Below, piece after piece: positions 1 through 10,530 of a stretch of 64,000 nt of DNA. Both the position numbers and the translations under genes were made by a program. Every line of letters begins with the position of its first letter. Positions within the stretch are counted from its first letter, which is position 1. The stretch is from Dama dama. Taxonomy: Eukaryota; Chordata; Mammalia; Artiodactyla; Cervidae. Below the pieces are notes generated by a model, which was given only the letters and a program-made list of their open reading frames with translations, did not search any database and had not been told where the DNA came from. The DNA lies in NCBI RefSeq assembly GCF_033118175.1, contig NC_083689.1:26022501-26086500 (forward strand), read 5' to 3'.

Positions 1-527
1 TAATTGGTAATGTGTTTTTAATTTCAAATTCCAGTTCTCCATTGTTGTTATATAAGAAAGCAGTTGATTTTTTTATATTAACTTTGTATCCTGCAACCTT
101 GCTATAATTGCTTATTAGCTCCAGGAGTTTTTATTGTTGTTGACTCTTTTGGATTTTCTACATAGATAATTCTGTCATCTGTAAATAATGACAGTTTCAT
201 TCCTTCTTTACACTCTATTTATTTTCTTTCTTGTCTTATTGCGTTAGCAAAGACTTCCAGTATGATGTTGAAAAACAATGTTAAGAGGGAACATTCTTGC
301 CTTGTACCTGATCTTAGTGGGAAAGGTTCAAGTTTTTCATCATTAAGCATGATGTTAGCTATAGGTTTTTTTTTTTTAATATTAATAGATGTTATTTATT
401 AATAGCAAGTTGAAGTTCCCCTCTATTCCTAGTTTTAATCATAAATGAGTATTGTATTTTGTCAAGTGCTTTTCTGCATCTATTGATATGGTTATGTGGT
501 TTTTCTTCCTTAGTCTATTAATGTGAT

Positions 528-737
528 GCTGTTATTTAGTCACTGAGGCATGTCCAACTCTTTTGCAACACCATGGACTGTAGCTTGCCAGGTCCTCTGT
601 CCATGGGATTTCCCAGGCAAGAATACTAGAGTAGGTTGCCATTTCATTCTCCAGGGGATCTTCCTGACCCAGAGATTGAACCCACATTTCCTTCATTGGC
701 AGGTGGATTCTTACCACTGAGCCAGCAGGGAAGCCTG
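528..737 (-). mobile_element. Bov-tA SINE
   Basis: tRNA-headed SINE with a BovB-derived body, in antisense: the body is at the left and the tRNA-like head at the right, ending in the reverse of the typical ggcttccctgg start. It is flanked by a perfect 10-bp target-site duplication, ttaatgtgat, at 518-527 and 738-747. It sits inside L1 and is therefore younger than it. Confidence 0.92.
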
Positions 738-953
738 TTAATGTGATAGATTCCATTAATTGATTTTTAAATGATGAGCTGGCCTTGCATACCTGGGTTA
801 AATCCCTCTTGGTCTTGATGTATAACTCTTCTTATATATTGTTTCACTTGATTTGTTAATATTTTGCTGAAGATTTTTGCATCTATGTGAGAGACATTGG
901 TCTATAGTTTTCTTACTTGTAATGTCTTTTTTTAGTGTTGGTATTAGGATTAT

Positions 954-1217
954 GGGTATCCCTCATGGCTCAGTGGTAAAGAATCCGCCTGCCAGTGCAA
1001 GAGACACATGTTCAACCCCTGGGTTGGGAAGATTCCCTGGAGAAGGAAATGGCATCCCACTCCAGTATTCTTGCCTGGGAAATCCCATGGACAGAGGAAC
1101 CTGGCGGACCACAGTCCATGGGGTCTCAAAGAGTCAGACATGATTTAGTGACTAAACAACAGCAGCATCACATTAACAGAGCTGTTCGACACAACTGAGC
1201 AACTGAGCTTGCATGCT
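954..1217 (+). mobile_element. Bov-tA SINE
   Basis: Sense-orientation tRNA-headed SINE inside L1. The tRNA-like head (ctcatggctcagtggtaaag) is followed by the Bov-A body and a degenerate 3' tail. A perfect 10-bp duplication, ttaggattat, flanks it at 944-953 and 1218-1227, and the L1 sequence resumes exactly after it. Confidence 0.9.
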
Positions 1218-2460
1218 TTAGGATTATACTGGCCTTGGAGAATAAGTTGGGAAGTGTCCCCTCTGCTTCTGTCCTCTGATAAAGATTGTAGAGAATTGGT
1301 ATATTTTATTCCTTAAATATTTGGTGTAATTCACCATCGAACTCATCTGGGCCTGATGCTTTCTGTTTTGTAAGGTTGTTACTTATAGATTCAGTATCTT
1401 TAATAGATATGCTCTATCCAGGTCATCTGTTTTTTCTCGTGTGCTATCATTGGAAGATTGTACCTTTCAAGAAACTGGTCCATTTTATCTGAGTTATCAA
1501 ATGTGTAGGCATAAAGTTGTTCACAGTATTCCTTTCTCATCATTTTAAATTTTGTGGGCTGTATTGTAGTGCTGTCTTCTCTTTCATTTTTGATAGTAAT
1601 AATTTGTGTCAATTCTTTTTTTCCTCATTAACCTATATAGCTTATCAATTTTGTTGACCTTTCCAAAGAACTAGTTTTTGTTTTGTTTTGTTTTTTTCTT
1701 CATTTTCTCTATTGCTTTTCTCTTTTCAATTTCATTGGGAGTTTTTTGCTTTAATTTTTATCTCTTTTATTCTACTTACTTTGGATTTAATTTGGTCTTT
1801 TTTTCTTTCTATTTTCCTAGGTGGAAACATAGATTCTTTTTTTTATGTCTTTCTTCTTTTCTGACATGAATATTTAATGCTATCACTTTCCCTCTAAGTA
1901 CCGCTTTTGCTGTATCCCACAAATTTTGGTACGTTGTGTTTTCATAAAATATTTCTTGAGATTTCTTATTTGACCTGTGTATTATTTATAAATGTGTTAT
2001 TTAATCTCTTAGGTATTTGAGAATTTTTCAGCTGTCTTTCTGTTACTGATTTCTGGATTCATTCCATTGCTGTCTGTTAGTACATACTGTATGATTTCTA
2101 TCATTTTAACAAGTTTAAAATTGCCTTGAATGTGATTTATCTTGGCAAATATTCCATGTGAACTTGATAAAAATGTTCAACCTGCTGATGTTGGATGAAA
2201 TAGTCTGTAGATGTTTATTGTATCCAGTTGATTAATGGTGCTATTGAGTTCAACTATGGCTTTACTTATTTTCTGCATGCTGGATCTATTTCTGAGAGAG
2301 GATTTTAATCACCAAGTAGTATAGTGGATTTATCCATTTCTCCTTTCTGTTCTATCCATTTTTCCTCATGATGTTTGATCCTCTTTTGTTAGGTAAATAC
2401 ACATTAAGATTTTTTTATGTCTTCATGAGGAATTGACTTATTTATCATTAGGTAAAAAGC

Positions 2461-3178
2461 CTCTTGATGAAAGTGAAAGAGGAGAGTGAAAAAGTTAGCT
2501 TAAAGCTCAACATTCAGAAAGCTAAGATCATGGCATCTGGTCCCATCACTTCATGGGAAATAGATGGGGAAACAGTGACAGACTTTATTTTTTTGGGCTC
2601 CAGAATTACTGCAGATGGTGATTGCAGCCATAAAATGAAAAGACGCTTACTCCGTGGAAGGAAAGTTATGACCAACCTAGATAGCGTATTAAAAAGCAGA
2701 GACATTACTTTGCCAACAAAGTTCCGTCTAGTCAAGGCTGTGGTTTTTCCCGTGGTCATGTATGGATGTGAGAGTTGGACTGTGATGAAAGCTGAGTGCC
2801 AAAAAATTGATGCTTTTGAACTGTGGTGTTGGAGAAGGCTCTTGAGAGTCCCTTGGACTGCAAGGCGATCCAACCAGTCCATCCTAAAGGAGATCAGTCC
2901 TGGGTATTCATTGGAAGGACTGATGCTGAAACTGAAACTCCAATACTTTGGCCACCTCATGCGAAGAGTTGACTCATTGGAAAAGACCCTGATGCTGGGA
3001 GAGATTGGGGGCAGGAGGAGAAGGGGACGACAGAGGATGAGATGGCCAGATGGCATCACCAACTCAATGAACTTGAGCTTGAGTAAATTCTGGGAGTTGG
3101 TGATGGACAGGGAGGCCTGGTATGCTGCGATTCATGGGGTCGCAAAAAGTCGGACACGACTGAGCGACTGAACTGGAA
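2461..3178 (+). mobile_element. BovB (RTE) LINE, 3' end with a long open frame
   Basis: 5'-truncated BovB carrying the last part of ORF2 and the 3' end. A 235-codon frame (2464-3171) stays open to the normal BovB stop, with the C-terminal ELWCWRRLLRVPWTARRSNQ block and the closing HGVAKSRTRLSD. It covers only the region after the reverse transcriptase active site, so it cannot move itself. No clear target-site duplication was found. Confidence 0.92.
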
Positions 3179-3530
3179 TGCGTTACTCTAACCCTTATAA
3201 CTTTCCTTACTTTGGAGTCTTCTTTATCTGATATTAATATAAGTACTCCCACTTTTTTTTTGATTAGTGTTAGCATGTTATATCTTCCTCCATTTAATTA
3301 AAAAAAATTTTGTTGGAGTATAATTGATTTACAATGTTGTGTTATTGAATAGTTCCAGGTGTACAGCACAGTGAATATGTTATACGTATATCCACTCATT
3401 TTTAGATTCTTTTCCTATATAGGCCATTACAGAGTATTGAATAGAGTTCCCTGTTCTATACAGTAGTCCTTATTAGTTTTCTGTTTTATATATAGTAGTG
3501 TGTATATGTCAATCCCAGTCTTCTCCCCTA

Positions 3531-3737
3531 GTGTGTTAGTTGCTCACTAGTGCCCGACTCTTTGTGACCCCATGGACTGTAGTCCACCAGGTTCCTCTGT
3601 CCATGAGATTTTCCAGGCAAGGATGCTGGAGTGGGTTGCCATTTCCTTCTCCAGGGTATCTTCCCAACCCAGGGATCGAACCTGGGTCTCCTGCACTGCA
3701 GGCAGATTATTTACCAACTGAGCTGTAAGGGAAGCCA
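3531..3737 (-). mobile_element. Bov-tA SINE
   Basis: Antisense copy: Bov-A body first (gttgctcactagtgcccgac), then the reversed tRNA-like box region (gatcgaacctgggtctcctg). Inserted in the L1 3'UTR. No convincing target-site duplication. Confidence 0.88.
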
Positions 3738-3946
3738 TTGTAATCATGTTTATTTTCTATATCTATATTTCTGTTTTATAGATAAATTCATTTTTACTCT
3801 TTTTTTAGATTCCACATATAAGTGAAACCATATTATATTTGTCTTTAACTTACTTCATTCAGTATGACAATCTCTAGGTCTATCCATGTTCTTGCAAATG
3901 GCATTACAGTATTTTGTTCTTTTGATGGCTAAGTAACATTCCATTG

Positions 3947-4223
3947 GAGAAGGCGATGGCAACCCACTCCAGTACTCTTGCCTGGAAAATCCCATGAATG
4001 GAGGAGCCTGGTAGGCTGCAGTCCATGGGGTCGCAAAGAGTCGGACATGACTGAACAACTTCACTTTCACTTTTCACTTTCATGCACTGGAGAAGGAAAT
4101 GGCAACCCACTCCATTGTTCTTGCCTGGAGAATCCCAGGGACGGCGGAGCCTGGTGGGCTGCCGTCTATGGGGTTGCACAGAGTTGGACATGACTGAAGT
4201 GACTTAGCAGTAGCAGCAGCAGC
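3947..4223 (+). mobile_element. Bov-A2 SINE (dimer)
   Basis: Two Bov-A units in tandem joined by a ttcactttcac-type linker and ending in an (AGC)n tail at about 4207-4223, the usual Bov-A2 plan. A perfect 12-bp duplication, aacattccattg, flanks it at 3935-3946 and 4224-4235. Confidence 0.93.
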
Positions 4224-5059
4224 AACATTCCATTGTATATATGTATCATGTCTTCTTTATCCATTCCTCTGTTGATGGACATTTAGGTTGCTTCCATGTT
4301 TTGGCTATTGTAAATAGTGCTGCAATGAACATTGGGGTGAGTGTATCTTTTCAAATTATGTTTTTCTCTGGATATATGCCCAGGAGTGGGGTTGCTAGAT
4401 CATATGGTACCTCTATTTTTTTTTTTTTTTGTTTTGTTTTGTTTTTTGAGGAACCTCCATACTGTTCTCCCTAGTGGCTGTACCCAGCAACAGTGTAGGA
4501 CACTGTAGTTCCTTTTCTCCACACCCTCTCCAGCATTTGTTTGTAGATTTTATGATGTTGATCATTCTGACTAGTGGAAGTGATAACTGCATTGTAATTT
4601 TGATTTGCACTTCTCTAATACTTAGTTATATTGAGCATCTTTTCATGTGGTTTTTAACATCCATATGTCTTCTTTGGAGAAACGTCTCTTTAGATCTTCT
4701 AACTTTGATTGAGTTGTTTGTTTTTAATATTTAGCTGTATTAGCCATTTGTACATTTTGAAGATTAATCCCTTGTTGGTTGCTTCATTTGCAGATATTCT
4801 CTACTACTCTGAGAGTTGTCTTTTTGTTTTGTTTATGGTTCCCTTTGCTATGCAGAAACTTTTAAGTTTAATTAGATCCCATTTGTTTATTTTTGTTTTA
4901 TTTTTGTTACTCTAGGAGGTGGATTGGAAAATATCTTGCTGTAATTTATATCAGAGAATGTTCTGCCTATGTTTTATTTTAAGAGTTTTATAGTTTTTGG
5001 CCTTACATTTAGGTCTTTAATCCATTTTGAGTTTATTTTTGTGTATGGTGTTAGGGAGT

Positions 5060-5381
5060 TTTATTTTTTAATTTTACATATATATATTATATATATATTT
5101 ATGACTGTACTGGGTTTTCTCTAGTTGCAGTAAGTAGGAGCTACTCTGTAGTTGTGGTGTGTGGATTTCTCATTATGGAGGCTTCTTTTGCTGCAGAGCA
5201 CGGGCTCTAGGGTGCATGGGCTTCAGTAGTTGGTTCCTGGGCTCTAGAGCATAGGGTCAACAGTTGTGACCCATGGGCTTAGTTGCTCCACAGCATGTAG
5301 GATCTTCTCATACCAGGGTTTGAACCCATGTCTCCTGCATTGGCAGTCAAGGTTTTTATCACTGATCCACCAGGGAAGCCC
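5060..5381 (-). mobile_element. CHR-type tRNA SINE
   Basis: Antisense tRNA-derived SINE: a T/A-rich start (reversed tail), a body with ctctagttgcag and ctactctgtagttg, then the reversed head ending in gatccaccagggaagcccc. Longer than Bov-tA and without the Bov-A body. Confidence 0.8.
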
Positions 5382-5890
5382 CTACAGAGTGTTCTAATTT
5401 CATTCTTTTACATGTAACTGTCCAGTTTTCTGAACACCACTTATTGAAGAGACTGTCTTTTCTCCATTGTATATTCTTGCCTCCTTTACCATAGATCAGG
5501 CCCATGGGTTTATCTCTGAACTTTCTCTCTTGTTCTGTTGATCTGTATTTCTGATTTTGTGCCAGTTCCATATTGTTTTTATTACTATAGCTTTTTATTG
5601 TAGTATAGTCTTAAGTCAGGGAGCCTGATTCCTCCAGCTCTGTTTCTCTTTCTCAAGATTGCTTTGGCTATTTATGGTCTTTTGTGTTTCCATATAAATA
5701 GTAAAAAAAAAATTGTAATTCTGTGAAAAATGCCATTGGTAATTTGAAAGAGATTACATTGAATCTATAGATTGCTTTGGGTATTATAGTCATTTTCACA
5801 ATATTGATTCTTCTAATCCAAGAATATGGTATATCTCTCCTTCTGTTTGTGTCATCTTTAATTACTTTCATCAGTATTTTATAGTTTTCT

Positions 5891-7020
5891 ATTTTTCTTT
5901 TTTTGCTGTTGAATAGAAATCATTTGTTCGTTTATTGGGTACCTGTTATGTATCAGGGACCAGGTCGAGTACTGGTTACACAGAAATGATTCAGAAGAAC
6001 ATTGCTTACAATCTAGTGAGGTCTATAGGTAAGAATTTCAATAAGATCTGGGACAGTCAATGTTAGAAATGTTTCCCCAAGAAAAGAATTAAGATCTGAG
6101 CTTTGCATATTAGCACTGGTTCTACTGATGATAGGACTTAAGCAAATTTCTGGGCTTAATTTCCTCATTTTATATTTCAGCCTACAACATAAAAGATGTT
6201 TGCTGTACCCAAGGATTCAGTTCCTACTTACATAGAATCATTATTCAACAATCAAATGATTGATGATCACCTTCCAAAAAAAATGCACTTAAATGGTGAA
6301 ACTTGTTTGCACATGTTATAATCACACACATCCCAGCATCTTGACATCACAGCTCTCTTTTTTAATTTTTCTGCCCATCTTCTTTTCTTCCTGTTAAATT
6401 CTCAAGTGCAGTTTTAACTGTAATTGCAATCAAATTATACACATAATGATGTTTTTAGGACCACGGATGTTGAGAATCAGATATTAATCATAACACTCAA
6501 TTAAGAACACACTGTTATTATTGTTTCTTGCCCCAATATTTTGCATCCTTGTGTTCTTCTTTTTGAATTCAGTACAACATAAGCATTTTGATGTTGCCAC
6601 TTAATCTTAATAAATATTATTAGTATCATCAATTAGATATTGCTATTGAACATATGAGTTGTCAGGCTTTATGATTTTCAAGTGCTTTACACTCTGACTT
6701 ATTCTAAACTATATAAGTTTTCCCAGAAGTAAAGCAACTGGGAAGTTGGCAGAATCCAAGGACTGAGGACTTTTCTTGACCTCATCCATGAAAAGAACGT
6801 GTCAGAGAAGTAATGCTCTGATAATCACTCTGGCTGACTCCATCAAACTCTTAACCACTTGTGATGCCATGTCTATGTATTTGGTTGCAAGAATGATATT
6901 GCAGCTATCATGTTAGAATTATCATTCTTTTAAAAAATTAATAGACCAGATGTAGCGAACATTCATATGGATACCAAAGGAGGAAGAGAGGTAGAACTGG
7001 ATTGGGAGATTGGGATTGAC
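5891..7020. other. Non-repetitive interval, no gene seen
   Basis: AT-rich sequence without a frame or plausible exon. Around 5925-6020 and 6640-6745 there are weak MIR-like stretches (wording such as acctgttatgtatcagg and caagtgctttacactctgac). Given the gene order it is probably MEIKIN intron. Confidence 0.4.
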
Positions 7021-7229
7021 ATGTTGTTTAGTTGCTGAGTCATGGCCAACTCTTTTGCGACCCCGTGGACTGTAGCCCACCAGACTCCTCTGTCCATGGC
7101 ATTTTCCAGGAAAGAATACTGGGGTGGGTTGCCATTTCCTTCTCCAGGGAATCTTCCCCACCCAGGGATTGAACCTGCGCCTCCTGCATTGTCAGGCAGA
7201 TTATCACTGAGCCACCTGAGAAACCTAAA
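7021..7229 (-). mobile_element. Bov-tA SINE
   Basis: Antisense copy with full body and reversed tRNA head (ggattgaacctgcgcctcct). Divergent at several positions, so not among the youngest. Confidence 0.88.
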
Positions 7230-7261
7230 TATATATTCTACTATGTATAAAATACATAACT

Positions 7262-7437
7262 AATGAGAACAGACTGTATAGGACAGTAAACTCTACTCAG
7301 TGCTCTGTGGTCACCTACATGGGAAGGAAATCCAAAAAAGGAGGGGGTATATGTATACATACAGCTGATTTACTTTACTATACAGCAGACACTAACACAA
7401 TATTATAAAGCAATAATACTCAATTTTTTTTAAAGTT
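7262..7437 (+). mobile_element. L1 3' terminal fragment
   Basis: About 175 bp matching the sense-strand end of the L1 3'UTR (actgtataggacagtaaac, then acagctgatttactttac and the end region near 7420). It lies head-on against the antisense L1 that follows. Confidence 0.7.
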
Positions 7438-7586
7438 AAATACACTTTAAACTACTGGAAATATCTTGAAAAATTAATATTTTTCTCCAATAAATAATTT
7501 TACAGGAAAAAAATACCATATAGTTTTCTGAGTACAGGTCATTTTCCTCCTTAGGTAGGTTTATTCCTAGGTATTTTATACTTTTT

Positions 7587-7699
7587 TTTTTTTTCTTTTT
7601 TTTATTATTATTATTATTTTTTTTCCAGTGGGTTTTGTCATACATTGATATGAATCAGCCATGGATTTACATGTATTCCCAATCCCGATCCCCCCTCCC
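7587..7699 (-). mobile_element. Extremely 5'-truncated L1 insertion (113 bp)
   Basis: Poly-T start followed by the reverse of the bovine L1 3' terminus (gggttttgtcatacattgat). Flanked by a perfect 17-bp duplication, ggtattttatacttttt, at 7570-7586 and 7700-7716, so the older L1 reads through cleanly once it is removed. Confidence 0.9.
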
Positions 7700-8756
7700 G
7701 GTATTTTATACTTTTTGTTGTGATGGTACATAGGATTGTTTCCTTGATTTCTCTTTCTTATCTTTTGTTTCTAGTATATAGGAATGCAAGAGATTTCTGC
7801 ATATTAATTTTGTATTTTGCAACTTTACTAAATGCATTGATAAGTTCTAATAGTTTTCTGGTAGCATTTTTAGGATTTTTTTGTATAGTATCATGTCATC
7901 TGCAAACAGTAACAATTTTACTTCTTCCTTTCCAATTTGGATTGCTTTTATTTCTTTTTCTTCTCTAATTGTTGTGGCTAGGACTTTCAAAACTGTTGAA
8001 TAACAGTGGCAAGAGTAGTCATCCTTGTGTTGTTCCTGATGTTAGAGGAAATACTTTCAGCTTTTCATCACTGAGAATGATGTTTGCAGTAGGTTTGTCA
8101 TATATGGCTTTTATTATGATAAGGTAGCCCCCTCCTTTTTTTGGATTTCCTCTAGTCTACTTGATGGAGGGTTTTAATCATAAATAGGTAAATTTTGTCA
8201 TAAGCTTTTTCTGCTTCTATTGAAATGATCATATGGTCTTTATTCTTCAGTTTGTTGATATGATGTACATATTGATTGATTTGCAGACATTGAAAAATCT
8301 TTGTATCCTTGGGATAAATTCCACCTGATCATTGTATGCAATGTTTTTAACATTTTGTTGAATTTGGTTTTCTAGTATTTTGTTGAGGACTTGTGTATCT
8401 ATATGACATGTTCATCAGTGGCCTGTAATTTCCTTTTTTTGTGATATCTTTGTTTGATTTTGGTATCAGAGTGATAATGGGCTTATAGAATGAGCTTGGG
8501 AGTCTTCCTTCCTCAGCAGTTTTTTGGAAGAGTTTCAGAAGGGTAAGTATTAATTTTTCTCTAAATGTTTTATAGAGTTCGCCTGTAAAGCCATCTGGTC
8601 CTGAACTTCTGTTTGTTGGAAGATTTTTACTCATAGTTTCAATTTCAGTATTTGTTATTGGTCTGTTCATATTTTCTACTTCTTCCTGGTTCAGTCTTGG
8701 GAGGTTGTACATTTCTAAGAATTTGTCATTTCTTCTAGGTTATATTTTATTGGTGT

Positions 8757-8835
8757 ACAGTTGCTCATAGTAGTCTCTTATGGCGTATAGTTGCTTATAG
8801 TAGTCTCTTATGGCATATAGTTTCTTATAGAGGCT
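8757..8835. repeat. Short tandem duplication in L1
   Basis: A unit of about 31 bp (ttgctcatagtagtctctta plus tggcgtatag) is repeated nearly perfectly, with a third degenerate copy ending near 8835. It looks like a local slippage or unequal-exchange product within the dead L1. Confidence 0.75.
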
Positions 8836-9242
8836 CTTATGATCCTTTGTATTTCTTTGGTGTCTGTTGTAACTTCTCCTTTTTCACTTTTAATTTTATT
8901 GATTTGGGTCTTTTCCTTTTTTTCTTGATGTGTCTAGCTAAAGGTTTACCAGTTTTGTTGATCTTCTCAAAGAACCAGTTTTTTGTTTCATTGATCTTTG
9001 CTATTGTGTTCCTTGTATTTTGTTTATTTTTGCTCTAAGTTTTATGATTTCTTTCCCTCTACTAACTTTGGGTTTTGTTTGTTCTTCTTTTCTCTGGTTG
9101 CTGTAGGTATAAGGGTAGGTTGCTTATATGAAATTTTTGTTATCTCTTAAGATAAGATTGTTCTGCTATGTTCTTCCGTCTTATTACTGTTTTTGCTGTG
9201 TCCTGTAGATTTTGGATCATCATGTTTTCATTGTCATTTGTC

Positions 9243-9338
9243 TTTGGGCTAGGACTTTCCATGGCTAGGACTTTCAAAACTATGTTGAATAATAGTAACA
9301 AGAGTGGACATCCTTGTCTTGTTCCTGTATCTGATGTC
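9243..9338 (-). repeat. Out-of-order L1 ORF2 fragment
   Basis: The stretch at 9263-9337 repeats the content of 7975-8043 (ctaggactttcaaaact, then atccttgt and gttcctg) although the surrounding L1 is already about 1.2 kb further along. A tgtct motif occurs at both edges of the misplaced piece. This is a small templated insertion or a fragment from another L1 copy. Confidence 0.7.
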
Positions 9339-10530
9339 TCTAGGTATTTTTTAAATTTCCTCTTTGATTTCCTCTGTGATCCATTGATTATTTAGTAACA
9401 TATTGCTTAGCCTCCATTTGCTTGTGGGTTTTTTTCCTGTAATTGATTTCTAATCTTACAGCATTGGAAAATATGCTTGATATGATTTCAGTTTTCTTAA
9501 ATTTACTGAGGCTTGATTTATGGCCCAAGATGGGATCTATCCTGGAGAATGTTCTGTGTGCACTTGAGAAGAAAGTGTGTTTTGCCACTTTTGATTGGAA
9601 TGTCCTATAAATATCAGTTAATTCTGTTTGGTCTAATGTGTCACTTAAGGATTATGTTTCCTTATTAATTTTCTATCTGGATGATCTGTCCACTGGCATA
9701 AATGGGTTGTTTACCTCCTCCACTATTATTGTTTTATTGTTGAATATCCCTTTTATGGCTGTTATCATTTGCCTTATATATTGAGATGCTCCTATGTTGG
9801 GTGCATATATACTTATGATTGTTATGTCTTCTTCCTGTACTGGTCCCTTGATCATTATGCAGTGGCCTTGTCTGTCTCTTACAACAGTCTTTATCTTAAA
9901 GTGTATTTGGTCTGATATGAGTATTGCTACTCCAGCTTTCCTTTGATTTCCATTTACATGGAATATATTTTTCTGTCCGCTCACGTTCAGTCTGTATGTG
10001 TCCCTAGGTATGAAGTGATTCTCTTATAGACAGCATATATTCAGGTCTTGTTTGGTATTCATTCAGCCAGCCTGTGTCTTTTTGTTGCAGCATGTAATCC
10101 ATTTACATTTAAGATTATTATCCAGATATAGGTTCCTATTGTCATTTCCTTAATTGTTTTGGATTTGTTTTTGTAGGCCTTTTTTCTTCCCTTCATCTTT
10201 TGCTATCTTCTCTGTGTTTCCTGCCTAGAGAAGTTCCTTTGGCATTTGTTGGAAAGCTGGTTTGGTGGTGCTGAATTGTCTTAGCTTTTGCTTGTCTGTA
10301 AAAATTTTGATTTCTCCATTAAATCTGAATGAGAGCCTTTCTGGGTAGAGAATTCTTGGTTGTAGGTTTTCTCCTTTAATTACTTTAAATTTATACCAGT
10401 CCCTTTTGACCTTCAGGGTTTTTCCTGAAAAAATCAGCTGGTAACCTTATAGGGATTCCCTTGTATATTATTTTTTGCTTTTCTTCCTGCTGCTTTTAAT
10501 ATTTTTTGTACCTAATTTTGTTAGTTTGAT

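Larger units (their letters stand above)
1..3297 (-). mobile_element. L1 LINE, antisense ORF2 portion, broken by three insertions
   Basis: The + strand reads as the reverse complement of L1 ORF2, in continuous order across the window edge and around three younger insertions (528-737, 954-1217, 2461-3178). The T-rich + strand and short decayed frames show it is dead. The left end lies outside the window. L1 resumes at about 3179 after the BovB insert and stops near 3297, where the 3' end of another L1 begins. Confidence 0.8.
3298..5890 (-). mobile_element. L1 LINE, antisense 3'UTR and 3' part of ORF2
   Basis: Starts with the reverse complement of an L1 3' end at about 3298 and runs backwards through the 3'UTR into ORF2, stopping near 5890. 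Interrupted by a Bov-tA (3531-3737), a Bov-A2 (3947-4223) and a CHR-type SINE (5060-5381). It is separate from the L1 to its left because the left copy ends in mid-ORF2 where this one begins with its 3' terminus. Confidence 0.85.

Noticed and set aside
2464..3171. 235-codon frame as a host gene
   Set aside because: It is the C-terminal part of BovB ORF2, shared with the copies at 22450, 42359 and 59322.
6170..6260. Possible MEIKIN exon after tatatttcag at about 6179
   Set aside because: The downstream sequence has early stops in the frames examined and no convincing donor.
8757..8835. Tandem repeat as a CRISPR-like or satellite array
   Set aside because: Only two to three units of an L1-derived 31-mer without spacers; local slippage in a dead L1.
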